Below, one piece after another: positions 24,303 through 32,500 of a stretch of 64,000 bases of DNA (its first letter is position 1; every line of letters starts with the position of its first letter). The DNA comes from Flavimobilis sp052324925 (GTDB lineage Bacteria > Actinomycetota > Actinomycetes > Actinomycetales > Cellulomonadaceae). The stretch lies in the NCBI GenBank assembly GCA_052324925.1, contig JBQPRE010000001.1; one strand, given 5' to 3'. The notes below the pieces were generated by a model, which was not told where the DNA came from, did no database searches, and saw only the letters and a list, made by a program, of their open reading frames with translations. A program made the position numbers and the translations under genes.

Positions 24303-24458
24303 GTCGCGACCGCTGCAACGCTTTGAGGCATCGGATGGGCGCCGAATCGCTCCAGGGGGGTCGTGGGTGGCGCGTTTTGGTGTGGTGTGCTCGAGTCGTG
24401 ACCGCTCGGTGACCGTGTTCGGTTGGCGGCAGCGCGGCTGGCTGGGCAGAATCGAGCC

Positions 24459-25541
24459 ATGCACAGTGAGCGCGAGGTTGCCGGCGAGACCCGAGGGGTC
24501 TCCGAGGCGCCCGTCGAACTGGCTGCGGTTCGTGCCGCGAACCCCGGGGTGGCTGTCGCGGTCGTCGCGAAGCGTCTGGGAGTCGCTCCTGCGACCCTGC
24601 GCACGTGGGACCGCCGGTACGGGCTCGGCCCCTCCGAACGCTCGGCCGGGGCGCACCGCCGCTACACCCGTGACGACGTCCTCCGTCTTCTCGTCATGCA
24701 GCGGCTCACGATCGAAGGTGTGGCACCGGCTGATGCCGCACGCGCCGCGCTCGAGGCGGACCTCGAGGTCGAGCGCGCCAACCGCGACAAGGCCGTGATC
24801 GAGCAAGAAGAAGCCCGCCGAAGAGCTTCCCACCGCGGCGCCACGAGCCAGCCAGCGCCGCGCGTGGTTCACTTCGCCCCCCGCGGCGAATCGCTTGCGG
24901 CCCACGCGGGCCCCTCGGACGTCGTTGAGGCGGCGCTCGCACTCGACGAGGATCGGATCTCGCAGATCCTCGCGATCAGTCCCTCGGGCGACATCCTCGC
25001 GTGGTGGACGAACCTCGTCGCCCCAGCGCTCACCAAGCTGTCCGAGCGCACTGTGCTCGCCAAGCCCGGCGAGTCCTTCCTCCCCGCGCTCGTCGCCGCA
25101 GGCCTCAGAGCGCTGCGCGACCGCCAGGTCGCCCACGAGCACGAGAACGGCACGCCCCACCCGAGCCAGATGCGCCGTATCGTCCTCGTCTTCACCCCGC
25201 CCGGTGAACAGCACTCGCTCGCTGCGCACACCCTCGCCTCCGCGCTCACCGCGCGTGGCGTCATGGCCCGCGTCGTCGTCGGTCGCACCGACCCCCGCCG
25301 TGTCCAGGAGATCGTCGCCATGGTGCGACCCGTCGCCGTCACGGTCATCGCGCTCTCGGCCTCGCCGGACCTCAGCCTCGTCGAGAGCCTCCACGCCAAC
25401 GAGCCCGACCTGCCGATCTTCGTCGGCCTGGCCGACGACGCGACCGCGGCGAGCGTCCCGCTCGCGGCGAACGTCCAGCGCGCCCGCTCGTTCTCAGGTC
25501 TGTTCTACGAGGTTCAAGCGTTCGCCTCGCGCCTCTCCTGA
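24459..25541 (+). CDS. MerR-family regulator with C-terminal B12-binding-like domain
   Basis: A 360-residue regulator. Residues ~32-100 are a MerR winged helix (VAKRLGVAPATLRTWDRRYGL, HRRYTRDDVLRLLVMQRL). A charged linker follows, then a helical segment (~150-225) and a Rossmann-like domain (~238-355) laid out as in CarH/LitR photoreceptor-repressors. Its cobalamin position reads GEQHSLA (249-255): the axial-type His252 is present but the usual following glycine is alanine, and the W-x9-EH motif of CarH is not visible. It may bind cobalamin weakly or another ligand. The ATG at 24459 is preceded by CAGAAT at 6 bases. It is divergent from whiB. Confidence 0.8.
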   Translation: MHSEREVAGETRGVSEAPVELAAVRAANPGVAVAVVAKRLGVAPATLRTWDRRYGLGPSERSAGAHRRYTRDDVLRLLVMQRLTIEGVAPADAARAALEADLEVERANRDKAVIEQEEARRRASHRGATSQPAPRVVHFAPRGESLAAHAGPSDVVEAALALDEDRISQILAISPSGDILAWWTNLVAPALTKLSERTVLAKPGESFLPALVAAGLRALRDRQVAHEHENGTPHPSQMRRIVLVFTPPGEQHSLAAHTLASALTARGVMARVVVGRTDPRRVQEIVAMVRPVAVTVIALSASPDLSLVESLHANEPDLPIFVGLADDATAASVPLAANVQRARSFSGLFYEVQAFASRLS

Positions 25542-25600
25542 CACCGCCGAGCGGCTCGCTCAGGAGACGGACGTCACCGCGGCGCGTGACCAGTCCGACG

Positions 25601-25606
25601 TACGAT
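25601..25606 (+). promoter_or_regulatory. -10 box TACGAT for leaderless guaB
   Basis: TACGAT fits TANNNT and ends 6 bases before the GTG at 25613. An upstream in-frame GTG at 25586 would place the box inside the coding region and is less likely. Confidence 0.5.
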
Positions 25607-25612
25607 GACCAC

Positions 25613-27139
25613 GTGACCGAGCCTGCATACCTCGCCGACGTCCCCAACCCGTTCGCTTTCGAGGGCCTGACGTATGACGACGTCCTGCTCCTGCCGAACG
25701 AGACCGACGTCATCCCGTCCGAGGTCGACACGACCGCGCGCCTCACCCGCGAAATCACGATGCGCGTCCCGCTGCTCTCCGCAGCGATGGACACCGTGAC
25801 CGAGGCTCGCATGGCGATCGCGATGGCGCGCCAGGGCGGCATCGGCATCGTCCACCGCAACCTGTCGATCGAGACGCAGGCTGGTCAGGTCGACCTCGTC
25901 AAGCGCTCCGAGTCCGGCATGATCACCGACCCCGTGACGGTCGGCCCCGACGCGACGCTCGCCGAGCTCGACGACCTGTGCGGCCGCTACCGCGTCTCGG
26001 GCCTGCCCGTCGTCGACGACGACCGTCGGCTCGTCGGAATCATCACGAACCGCGACCTGCGCTTCGTCAACCCGGCCGAGTTCCCGACCCGTCGCGTGGC
26101 CGAGGCCATGACGCCCATGCCGCTCATCACCGCGCCCGTCGGCATCTCGCGGGCTGAGGCCGCCGAGCTGCTCGGCCGCAACCGCATAGAGAAGCTGCCT
26201 CTCGTCGACTCCGATGGCCGCCTCAAGGGCCTCATCACCGTCAAGGACTTCGTCAAGACGGAGCAGTACCCGGCCGCCACGAAGGACGACGAGGGCCGCC
26301 TGCGCGTCGGTGCCGCGATCGGCTTCTTCGGCGACGCCTACGAGCGCGCAGGTGCGCTCACCGAAGCCGGCGTCGACGTCCTCGTGGCTGACACCGCCAA
26401 CGGCCACGCCCGCCTCCTGCTCGACATGGTGCGCAAGCTGAAGGCTGACCCGTTCTTCGCGGGCGTGCAGATCATCGGCGGCAACGTCGCCACCCGCGCC
26501 GGAGCGCAGGCGCTCGTCGACGCGGGCATCGACGCCGTCAAGGTCGGCGTTGGCCCCGGCTCGATCTGCACGACGCGCGTCGTCGCAGGCGTCGGCGTCC
26601 CCCAGGTGACCGCGATCTACGAGGCGTCGCTCGCGTGCCGCCCCGCGGGCGTCCCCGTCATCGGTGACGGTGGCCTGCAGTACTCCGGTGACATCGCGAA
26701 GGCGCTCGTCGCCGGCGCTGACACCGTCATGCTCGGTTCCCTCCTCGCCGGGTGCGACGAGTCGCCCGGCGACCTCGTCTTCGTCAACGGCAAGCAGTTC
26801 AAGCTCTACCGGGGCATGGGCTCGATCGGCGCCATGGCGTCGCGCGGCAAGAAGGTGTCCTACTCCAAGGACCGCTACTTCCAGGCCGACGTCGCCTCCG
26901 ACGACAAGATCGTCCCCGAGGGCATCGAGGGCCAGGTGCCCTACCGTGGCCCGCTCGGTGCCGTCGCCCACCAGCTCGTCGGCGGCCTGCACCAGTCGAT
27001 GTTCTACGTCGGAGCTCACACGATTCCCCAGCTTCAGCAGCGTGGCCGCTTCGTGCGGATCACGGCGGCAGGGCTCAAGGAGTCGCACCCGCACGACATC
27101 CAGATGACGGTCGAGGCCCCGAACTACACCGGGCGCTGA
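25613..27139 (+). CDS. guaB: Inosine-5'-monophosphate dehydrogenase
   Basis: GuaB oxidises IMP to XMP with NAD+, the committed step to GMP; GuaA, encoded further on, finishes it. The 508-residue protein has the barrel start LTYDDVLLLPNE, two CBS domains at about 101-220 (regulatory, purine-nucleotide binding), and the catalytic loop GPGSICTTR with Cys319. IGDGGLQYSGDIAKAL and the mobile flap follow. The GTG at 25613 gives the usual actinobacterial N-terminus. The next gene, a pseudouridine synthase, starts 25 bp after the stop. Confidence 0.97.
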   Translation: MTEPAYLADVPNPFAFEGLTYDDVLLLPNETDVIPSEVDTTARLTREITMRVPLLSAAMDTVTEARMAIAMARQGGIGIVHRNLSIETQAGQVDLVKRSESGMITDPVTVGPDATLAELDDLCGRYRVSGLPVVDDDRRLVGIITNRDLRFVNPAEFPTRRVAEAMTPMPLITAPVGISRAEAAELLGRNRIEKLPLVDSDGRLKGLITVKDFVKTEQYPAATKDDEGRLRVGAAIGFFGDAYERAGALTEAGVDVLVADTANGHARLLLDMVRKLKADPFFAGVQIIGGNVATRAGAQALVDAGIDAVKVGVGPGSICTTRVVAGVGVPQVTAIYEASLACRPAGVPVIGDGGLQYSGDIAKALVAGADTVMLGSLLAGCDESPGDLVFVNGKQFKLYRGMGSIGAMASRGKKVSYSKDRYFQADVASDDKIVPEGIEGQVPYRGPLGAVAHQLVGGLHQSMFYVGAHTIPQLQQRGRFVRITAAGLKESHPHDIQMTVEAPNYTGR

Positions 27140-27164
27140 TGCGGGGCCCGCACCGGGGGCGCGC

Positions 27165-28139
27165 GTGAGCCGTCGCGGGAGGCGGCCTGCCCCGCTGCCC
27201 GTGCGGGACGGGCTCAACCCCACGCGTCTCTCGCTGCCCCCGGAGGGTGCGTGGGCGACGCTCGTCGACTACCTCGAGAGTCGCTTCCCACACGGCGCTG
27301 CGCGCGTGCGCGAGCAGGTCGGGAGCGGCGAGGTCGTCGACGAGCTCGGACGCCCGTACACGCTCGACTCGCCGTACCCGGCGGGTGGGCTCGCGTACCT
27401 CTACCGTGACGTCGCCCCCGAGAGCCGTGTCCCGTTCGAGATCGATGTCCTCCACCGCGACGAGAACCTCGTCGTCGTCGACAAGCCGCACTTCCTCGCC
27501 GTGACACCCCGGGGCGCATGGGTGACCGAGACCGTCCTCGTGCGACTGCGCCGCGAGCTCGGGCTGCCTGATCTGTCTCCGGCTCACCGCCTCGACCGGC
27601 CCACGGCCGGGGTCCTCGTCCTCACGATGCGGCCCGAGGTGCGCGGCGCGTACCAGGAGCTCTTCGCCAGGCGCACGGTGGCGAAGGTCTACGAGGCTGT
27701 CGTCACGCTGCCTGCGGGCCTCGAACTGCCGACGACGGTGCGCTCACGGATCGTCAAGCAGCACGGCGTCCACCAGGCCGCGAACGTGGCGGGCGACGTT
27801 AACGCGGTGACGCACGTGTCGCTGATGCGCCCCCTCGCGGGCGATCGCGCGCTCGTGCGGCTGCGGCCCGAGACGGGGCGGACCCACCAGCTCCGCATTC
27901 ACCTCGCGGGGCTCGGCGCGCCGATCGTCGGCGACGACCTCTACCCGGCCGAGCGCGAGGTTGCGCCGGGCGACTACTCGAACCCGCTGCAGCTGCTCGC
28001 CCGGTCGATCTCGTTCGACGACCCGCTTACCGGGGTCCGACGCGAGTTCGTCTCACGTCGAACACTTGCCTCGGTCGAGGCCGCAGCCCCGGTCATGACC
28101 GGGACGGACCCGGACGCGTCCGATAGCGTCGATCCATGA
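27165..28139 (+). CDS. RluA-family pseudouridine synthase
   Basis: A 324-residue RNA pseudouridine synthase. The catalytic motif HRLDRPTAG contains the nucleophile Asp144; VVVDKPHFLAVTP before it and RPETGRTHQLRIHLA after it are standard for the RluA/RsuA class. The first ~90 residues are an actinobacterial N-terminal extension without a clear S4 domain. Which uridines in rRNA or tRNA it modifies cannot be told. The GTG start follows guaB by 25 bp, and its stop overlaps the methyltransferase start (ATGA), so translation of the two is probably coupled. Confidence 0.88.
   Translation: MSRRGRRPAPLPVRDGLNPTRLSLPPEGAWATLVDYLESRFPHGAARVREQVGSGEVVDELGRPYTLDSPYPAGGLAYLYRDVAPESRVPFEIDVLHRDENLVVVDKPHFLAVTPRGAWVTETVLVRLRRELGLPDLSPAHRLDRPTAGVLVLTMRPEVRGAYQELFARRTVAKVYEAVVTLPAGLELPTTVRSRIVKQHGVHQAANVAGDVNAVTHVSLMRPLAGDRALVRLRPETGRTHQLRIHLAGLGAPIVGDDLYPAEREVAPGDYSNPLQLLARSISFDDPLTGVRREFVSRRTLASVEAAAPVMTGTDPDASDSVDP
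28124..28129 (+). promoter_or_regulatory. -10 box TAGCGT for the methyltransferase at 28136
   Basis: TAGCGT ends 6 bases before the ATG, inside the last codons of the pseudouridine synthase gene. It predicts an internal, leaderless start in addition to read-through. Confidence 0.45.
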
Positions 28140-28771
28140 TGCGAAGCCCCCGTCCCTCGCCCGCCGAGTTCTGGGAGGAGCTCTACACCGAGGAGGGCCG
28201 ACGGTGGTCGGGGCGCGTCAACGCGTCGACGGCAGACGTCGTGCGAGGGCTTGCGCCCGGCCGGTCCCTCGACCTGGGCTGCGGTGAAGGCGGCGACGTC
28301 GTCTGGTGCGCCCGCAACGGTTGGGAGGCGACAGGGGTCGACATCTCGCCGACCGCGATCGCGCGCGGCGAGGCGGCTGCGGCTGCTGACGGGCTCGGGG
28401 AGCGGACGCACTTCGTTGTGGCTGACCTCGCGACGTGGGCACCCGCGACGGCGTTTGACCTCGTGACGGCGAGCTTCTTCCAGTCGCCCGTCGAGCTCTC
28501 GCGCGGGGAGATCCTGCGGCGGGTCGCCGCCTCGATCGCTCCGGGCGGTCACCTCGTCGTCGTCTCGCACGCGGCCGCGCCGCCGTGGATGACCGCGAAG
28601 CACGAGGGCCATGGGACCTTCCCGACGCCCGAGTCTGAGGTGGCTGAGATCGCGCTCGACCCCGCGACCTGGACGGTCATCGTTGCCGAGGTGCGGCGGC
28701 GCGCGGCCGTCGGGCCTGATGGGGCCGAGGCGGAGCTTGACGACTCGGTCGTCGTTCTGCGGCGCGGCTGA
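28136..28771 (+). CDS. Class I SAM-dependent methyltransferase (TehB/UbiE-like small molecule type)
   Basis: A 211-residue Rossmann methyltransferase with motif I LDLGCGEGGDVVW, motif II VDISPTAIARG and the later VADLATW and IAPGGHLVVVSH strands. It begins with FWEELYTEEGRRWSGRVN, a segment common in small methyltransferases near TehB and thiopurine-type enzymes. The substrate is unknown. It overlaps the pseudouridine synthase by 4 bp. Two adjacent ATG codons (28136 and 28139) are possible starts. Confidence 0.8.
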   Translation: MMRSPRPSPAEFWEELYTEEGRRWSGRVNASTADVVRGLAPGRSLDLGCGEGGDVVWCARNGWEATGVDISPTAIARGEAAAAADGLGERTHFVVADLATWAPATAFDLVTASFFQSPVELSRGEILRRVAASIAPGGHLVVVSHAAAPPWMTAKHEGHGTFPTPESEVAEIALDPATWTVIVAEVRRRAAVGPDGAEAELDDSVVVLRRG

Positions 28772-28836
28772 CGAGCGCACGCCGGCGTCCCAGCGAGGGT
28801 CATGGTCATGACTCTCGCGGGGTGACCGCGGCGGGT

Positions 28837-29994
28837 CTATCGCGCGCGGAACGGCCCGTTGACGAACACTGCCCGGGTGAAACGTTCGCCGATGAGCCGG
28901 TGGGACTCGGCGTCGGGGTGGAGGTTGTCGCGCAGCGGGTGCGCGTCTTCGTCGGCAGCTCCATACAGGGTGAGGCCGTCGAGGAGGAAGAGGTGAGGGT
29001 CGTCGGCTGCGCGCTCAGCGACGATGCGCTCGAGCTCGGTGCGCAGCGACGCCAGCGTGATCTTGCCGGCGCGCACCTCGTCGGGGTTGCCCGTTGCACG
29101 GAACGCGAGGCGCCCTTCGGCGAGCGCCTCGGGGTCGAAGGCGCCGGGCCCGGGCGTCTCTTCGTGGATGCGGCAGTGCAGGGGCGTGATGATGAGCAGC
29201 GGGGTCGCCCGGTGCCCGTCGCGGACGGTGTCGAGGAACCCGTGGATCCCGGCCCGGAACGCACGCAGGCGCATGAGGTCGGCGTTGACGAGGTTGATGC
29301 CGAGCGCGACCGAGAGGAGGTCGGCAGGGGTGTCACGCATGAGCCGGGCCATGAACGGATCGAGGAGCGCGCTTCCGCCGAACCCGAGGTTGCGCAGCTC
29401 GACGCCGCCCGAGCGTGCGGCGATTGCGGTCCACGTGCCCGTCGGGTGCGCTGCGTTGGACCCCTGGCTGATCGAGCTGCCGTGGTGGACCCAGCGGCGG
29501 CCCGTGGGTGCGGTGGGGGTGACGGCTGCGTTGGCCCGCACCTCGACGATGTCGAGGGTCTCGTTGTGGGGGAGCCAGATCTCGATGTCCTTGGCGTGCG
29601 AGGCCAGTCCCGTGAACGTCTCGACGAGGTCCTCACCGGGGATGAGCGTGGGCGCGCCCGTCGCCATGTCGAGCTCGGTCGTCGTGCCGCCGCTCGTCCG
29701 GCGGTGCGCGACGACCTCTCCGTCGACGACGAGGTCGATTCCGCCGTCGGGCCGCGTGGGAGCGCCCGCGTACGTGACGCGGGTGCGGTGCGCCGTGAGC
29801 GTCACCTCGGTGGCCGCGGTGCGCAGGGCGATGCGGACGCCTGCGCCCTGCGACTCGACCATGGAGAGCTGTGGGTCGGCAGCCTGAGCGAGGGCCCACG
29901 CGGGCAGGCGGTGCGGTGCGACCCCGCGCGGTGTTGGCTCGAGGCGCTCGGCGCCGCGGACATAGTCAAGCGTGAGGGGGACGGTGTGGTGCAT
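28837..29994 (-). CDS. SGNH/GDSL-family esterase with N-terminal beta-sandwich
   Basis: A 385-residue two-domain hydrolase without a signal peptide. The first ~155 residues look like an all-beta ligand-binding or jelly-roll domain. The second is an SGNH hydrolase: GSSISQG at 172-178 (nucleophile Ser174), oxyanion glycine in FGGSA, the Asn block LGINLVN, and the C-terminal D-x-x-H in DNLHPD. Such enzymes deacylate sugars or glycosides. The ATG at 29994 follows a GGAG-type Shine-Dalgarno. It lies 72 bp downstream of, and on the same strand as, the exonuclease gene. Confidence 0.85.
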   Translation of the reverse strand: MHHTVPLTLDYVRGAERLEPTPRGVAPHRLPAWALAQAADPQLSMVESQGAGVRIALRTAATEVTLTAHRTRVTYAGAPTRPDGGIDLVVDGEVVAHRRTSGGTTTELDMATGAPTLIPGEDLVETFTGLASHAKDIEIWLPHNETLDIVEVRANAAVTPTAPTGRRWVHHGSSISQGSNAAHPTGTWTAIAARSGGVELRNLGFGGSALLDPFMARLMRDTPADLLSVALGINLVNADLMRLRAFRAGIHGFLDTVRDGHRATPLLIITPLHCRIHEETPGPGAFDPEALAEGRLAFRATGNPDEVRAGKITLASLRTELERIVAERAADDPHLFLLDGLTLYGAADEDAHPLRDNLHPDAESHRLIGERFTRAVFVNGPFRAR

Positions 29995-30066
29995 TGTCGG
30001 AGGCTCCGATCGCGGGAAGGAGGGCGGGGCGGCAGGGCGGGCGCTGCGGTAGGAGACGAACGCCGT

Positions 30067-30816
30067 TCAGCGCTCGTCAACCAACCATTCGAGGCCCGCG
30101 CCGGGGCCGTCGAGGCTCTTGGAGACGCGCCAGGCGTTGAAGCTCGCGGCCCACTCCCGGTGAGCCTCGGCTTGGAAGCCGTGCAGGTCGCGCAGGTCCA
30201 TCTGGGCGAGCGCCGGGTAGCGCTCGATCATCGCTGCGAGGACGTCGAGGGTCGCGATGACGTCGACGTCGGCGGTGTGGAGATCGACTGCCTCGTCGAC
30301 CCCGTAGATGCCGCACAGGTCGACGAGCTTGCGCTTTCCCTTGCGCCAGCGGTCGACCTTGCGGTCGATGACGAGCGGGTCGATGACGCCGATGACGGGC
30401 CCGCCGAGGCGATCAGCGAGGGTCGGCAGGCCGTGACGGACCAGCTCGGCCTCGAGGATCGAGACGTCGAACGTCGCGTTGAACGCGACGAGCGGGACGC
30501 CCGCACTCATGTCAGCGGCGATCCGCGCCGCGATCTCGTCGAGCGCGACCCAGGGCGAGACGCCGTGCAGGCGCGCGTGCTCGGTCGTGATGCCGTGGAT
30601 CGCTGACGCGGCCTCGGGGATCGGGATGCCGGGGTCGATGAGCCAGGTGTCGACGGTCGTGCCGCGGAGCGGGTCCCGGCGCACGAGCGCTGCGGTGACG
30701 ATGCGGTCGGACGAGGTGCTCACGCCCGTCGTCTCGGTGTCGAAGCCCAGGAGCGGGCCCGAGGCCCACGTGTGGGAGAAGAGGTCGGGTGCTGCGTCGT
30801 GTCTGGTGTGCGTCAT
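30067..30816 (-). CDS. DnaQ-like 3'-5' exonuclease (DEDDh)
   Basis: A 249-residue single-domain exonuclease of the DNA polymerase III epsilon-like group. Exo I is FDTETTG with Asp26 and Glu28, Exo II is AFNATFDVSILEAEL, and Exo III is HTADVDVIATLDVL with the DEDDh histidine. There is no BRCT or UvrC-like fusion. Stand-alone proteins like this process DNA or RNA ends; the substrate is not evident. It is divergent from aceA, with a 263-bp gap between the starts. Confidence 0.88.
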   Translation of the reverse strand: MTHTRHDAAPDLFSHTWASGPLLGFDTETTGVSTSSDRIVTAALVRRDPLRGTTVDTWLIDPGIPIPEAASAIHGITTEHARLHGVSPWVALDEIAARIAADMSAGVPLVAFNATFDVSILEAELVRHGLPTLADRLGGPVIGVIDPLVIDRKVDRWRKGKRKLVDLCGIYGVDEAVDLHTADVDVIATLDVLAAMIERYPALAQMDLRDLHGFQAEAHREWAASFNAWRVSKSLDGPGAGLEWLVDER

Positions 30817-30973
30817 GGTCGCCCGTTCGTCGTCGGTTCGTTGGTGCGGTGCTCGCTCCCAGAACCATGGTCCCAGCAGCCTCGGACATTCGGGTGGAGG
30901 GACGTGGGCGCGCTCCCCGGGGGCACCCGGTGGGGCGTGAGGCGACCTCCCGTGCCCCGAAGTTCCCGGAGCG

Positions 30974-30993
30974 TAAAGAATCGCAGATCTTTA
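30974..30993. promoter_or_regulatory. Inverted repeat upstream of aceA (candidate operator)
   Basis: TAAAGA (30974-30979) and TCTTTA (30988-30993) form an AT-rich inverted repeat with an 8-bp spacer, standing out in very GC-rich DNA about 90 bp before the aceA start. Glyoxylate-shunt genes are usually controlled by carbon-source regulators. The site does not match the RamA or RamB motifs I remember from Corynebacterium. Confidence 0.4.
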
Positions 30994-31079
30994 GCTCGAA
31001 GAAGGGCTGTGGAGGGGCGGTCAGACAGAAGAACGTTGATTCAGACGGCACGAGGCCGTTCCGTATCAAGGAGGAACCC

Positions 31080-32438
31080 GTGAGCACGACCACCCTCACC
31101 CCCCAGAGCCCCGCATCACACGGCGCGGGCGAGAAGATCGTCGCGACCGCCCGCGTTCTTCCAGGCGACCAGACGCAGACCGCCGCCGAGCTCTCCCACG
31201 ACTGGGCGACGAACCCCCGCTGGGCCGGCATCCGCCGCGACTACACGGCTGAGGACGTCATCGCCCTGCGCGGCTCCGTCCGCGAGGATGCGACGCTCGC
31301 CCGACGCGGCGCCGAGCGGCTGTGGGACCTGCTCCACACCGAAGAATGGGTCCCCGCGCTCGGAGCGCTCACCGGCAACCAGGCCGTCCAGCAGGTTCGT
31401 GCGGGCCTCAAGGCGATCTACCTCTCGGGATGGCAGGTCGCGGCCGACGCCAACCTTTCCGGCCAGACGTACCCCGACCAGTCGCTCTACCCCGCCAACT
31501 CCGTGCCCGCTGTCGTGCGCCGCATCAACAACGCCCTCCTGCGCGCCGACCAGATCGAGACGGCCGAGCACGGGCAGCCCGCGCGCGAGTGGCTCGCGCC
31601 GATCGTCGCCGACGCGGAGGCAGGCTTCGGAGGCCCGCTCAATGCGTACGAGCTCATGCACCAGATGATCAGCGCGGGCGCGGCCGGCGTGCACTGGGAG
31701 GACCAGCTCGCGTCCGAGAAGAAGTGCGGACACCTCGGAGGCAAGGTCCTCGTCCCCACGCAGCAGCACGTGCGCACGCTCTCCTCAGCACGACTCGCTG
31801 CCGACGTCGCCGGGACGTCCTCGCTCATCGTCGCTCGGACCGACGCGCTCGCGGCCGACCTCATCACGAGCGACATCGACCCGCGTGACGAGTCCTTCCT
31901 CACGGGCGAACGCTCGTCGGAGGGCTTCTACCGGACGCGCGCCGGCCTCGACGCAGTCATCAGCCGCGGGCTCGCGTACGCGCCCTACGCCGACCTCGTC
32001 TGGGTCGAGACCGGCGAGCCTGACCTCGGCCTCGCACGAGAGTTCGCCGAGGCGCTCCACGCCGAGCACCCCGGCAAGATGCTCGCCTACAACTGCTCGC
32101 CGTCGTTCAACTGGAAGAAGCACCTCGACGACGCGACGATCGCCCGCTTCCAGCGCGAGCTTGCGAGCTACGGCTACGTCTTCCAGTTCATCACCCTCGC
32201 GGGCTTCCATGCCCTCAACCACTCGATGTTCGAGCTCGCGCGCGGCTACCGCGAACGCGGCATGAGCGCGTATGTCGAGCTCCAGGAGGCCGAGTTCGCG
32301 TCCGAGGCCGACGGCTACACCGCGACCCGTCACCAGCGAGAGGTCGGAACCGGCTACTTCGACCGTGTCGCAGGAGTGCTCAACCCCGACAGCGCAACCC
32401 TCGCCCTCGCCGGGTCGACGGAGTCCGAGCAGTTCTGA
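31080..32438 (+). CDS. aceA: Isocitrate lyase
   Basis: AceA splits isocitrate into succinate and glyoxylate, first step of the glyoxylate shunt used for growth on acetate or fatty acids. The 452-residue protein belongs to the shorter ICL1-type class. The catalytic loop KKCGHLGGK contains Cys216, and NCSPSFNWKKHLDD and FQFITLAGFHALNHSMF are standard. The GTG at 31080 is preceded by AAGGAGGAA, one of the best Shine-Dalgarno sequences in the window, suggesting strong translation. An in-frame opening far upstream (30789) lies in the exonuclease gene and was rejected. aceB follows after 62 bp. Confidence 0.97.
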   Translation: MSTTTLTPQSPASHGAGEKIVATARVLPGDQTQTAAELSHDWATNPRWAGIRRDYTAEDVIALRGSVREDATLARRGAERLWDLLHTEEWVPALGALTGNQAVQQVRAGLKAIYLSGWQVAADANLSGQTYPDQSLYPANSVPAVVRRINNALLRADQIETAEHGQPAREWLAPIVADAEAGFGGPLNAYELMHQMISAGAAGVHWEDQLASEKKCGHLGGKVLVPTQQHVRTLSSARLAADVAGTSSLIVARTDALAADLITSDIDPRDESFLTGERSSEGFYRTRAGLDAVISRGLAYAPYADLVWVETGEPDLGLAREFAEALHAEHPGKMLAYNCSPSFNWKKHLDDATIARFQRELASYGYVFQFITLAGFHALNHSMFELARGYRERGMSAYVELQEAEFASEADGYTATRHQREVGTGYFDRVAGVLNPDSATLALAGSTESEQF

Positions 32439-32453
32439 GCCACTCACCCACCC

Positions 32454-32480
32454 CCGACGCGGGCCGCGCGCCCGCGTCGG
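32454..32480 (+). terminator. Hairpin between aceA and aceB (partial terminator or processing site)
   Basis: CCGACGCGGGC (32454-32464) pairs perfectly with 32470-32480 around a 5-nt loop. It sits between the aceA stop and the aceB Shine-Dalgarno (AAGGAG, 32489-32494), without a U-tract. It could lower aceB output or protect the aceA 3' end. Confidence 0.55.
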
Positions 32481-32500
32481 TGTTCCCCAAGGAGCTTCCG

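Noticed and set aside
28822..30606. A 594-codon plus-strand open frame opposite the SGNH hydrolase and exonuclease genes
   Set aside because: The minus-strand genes have intact catalytic motifs; the plus frame has none.
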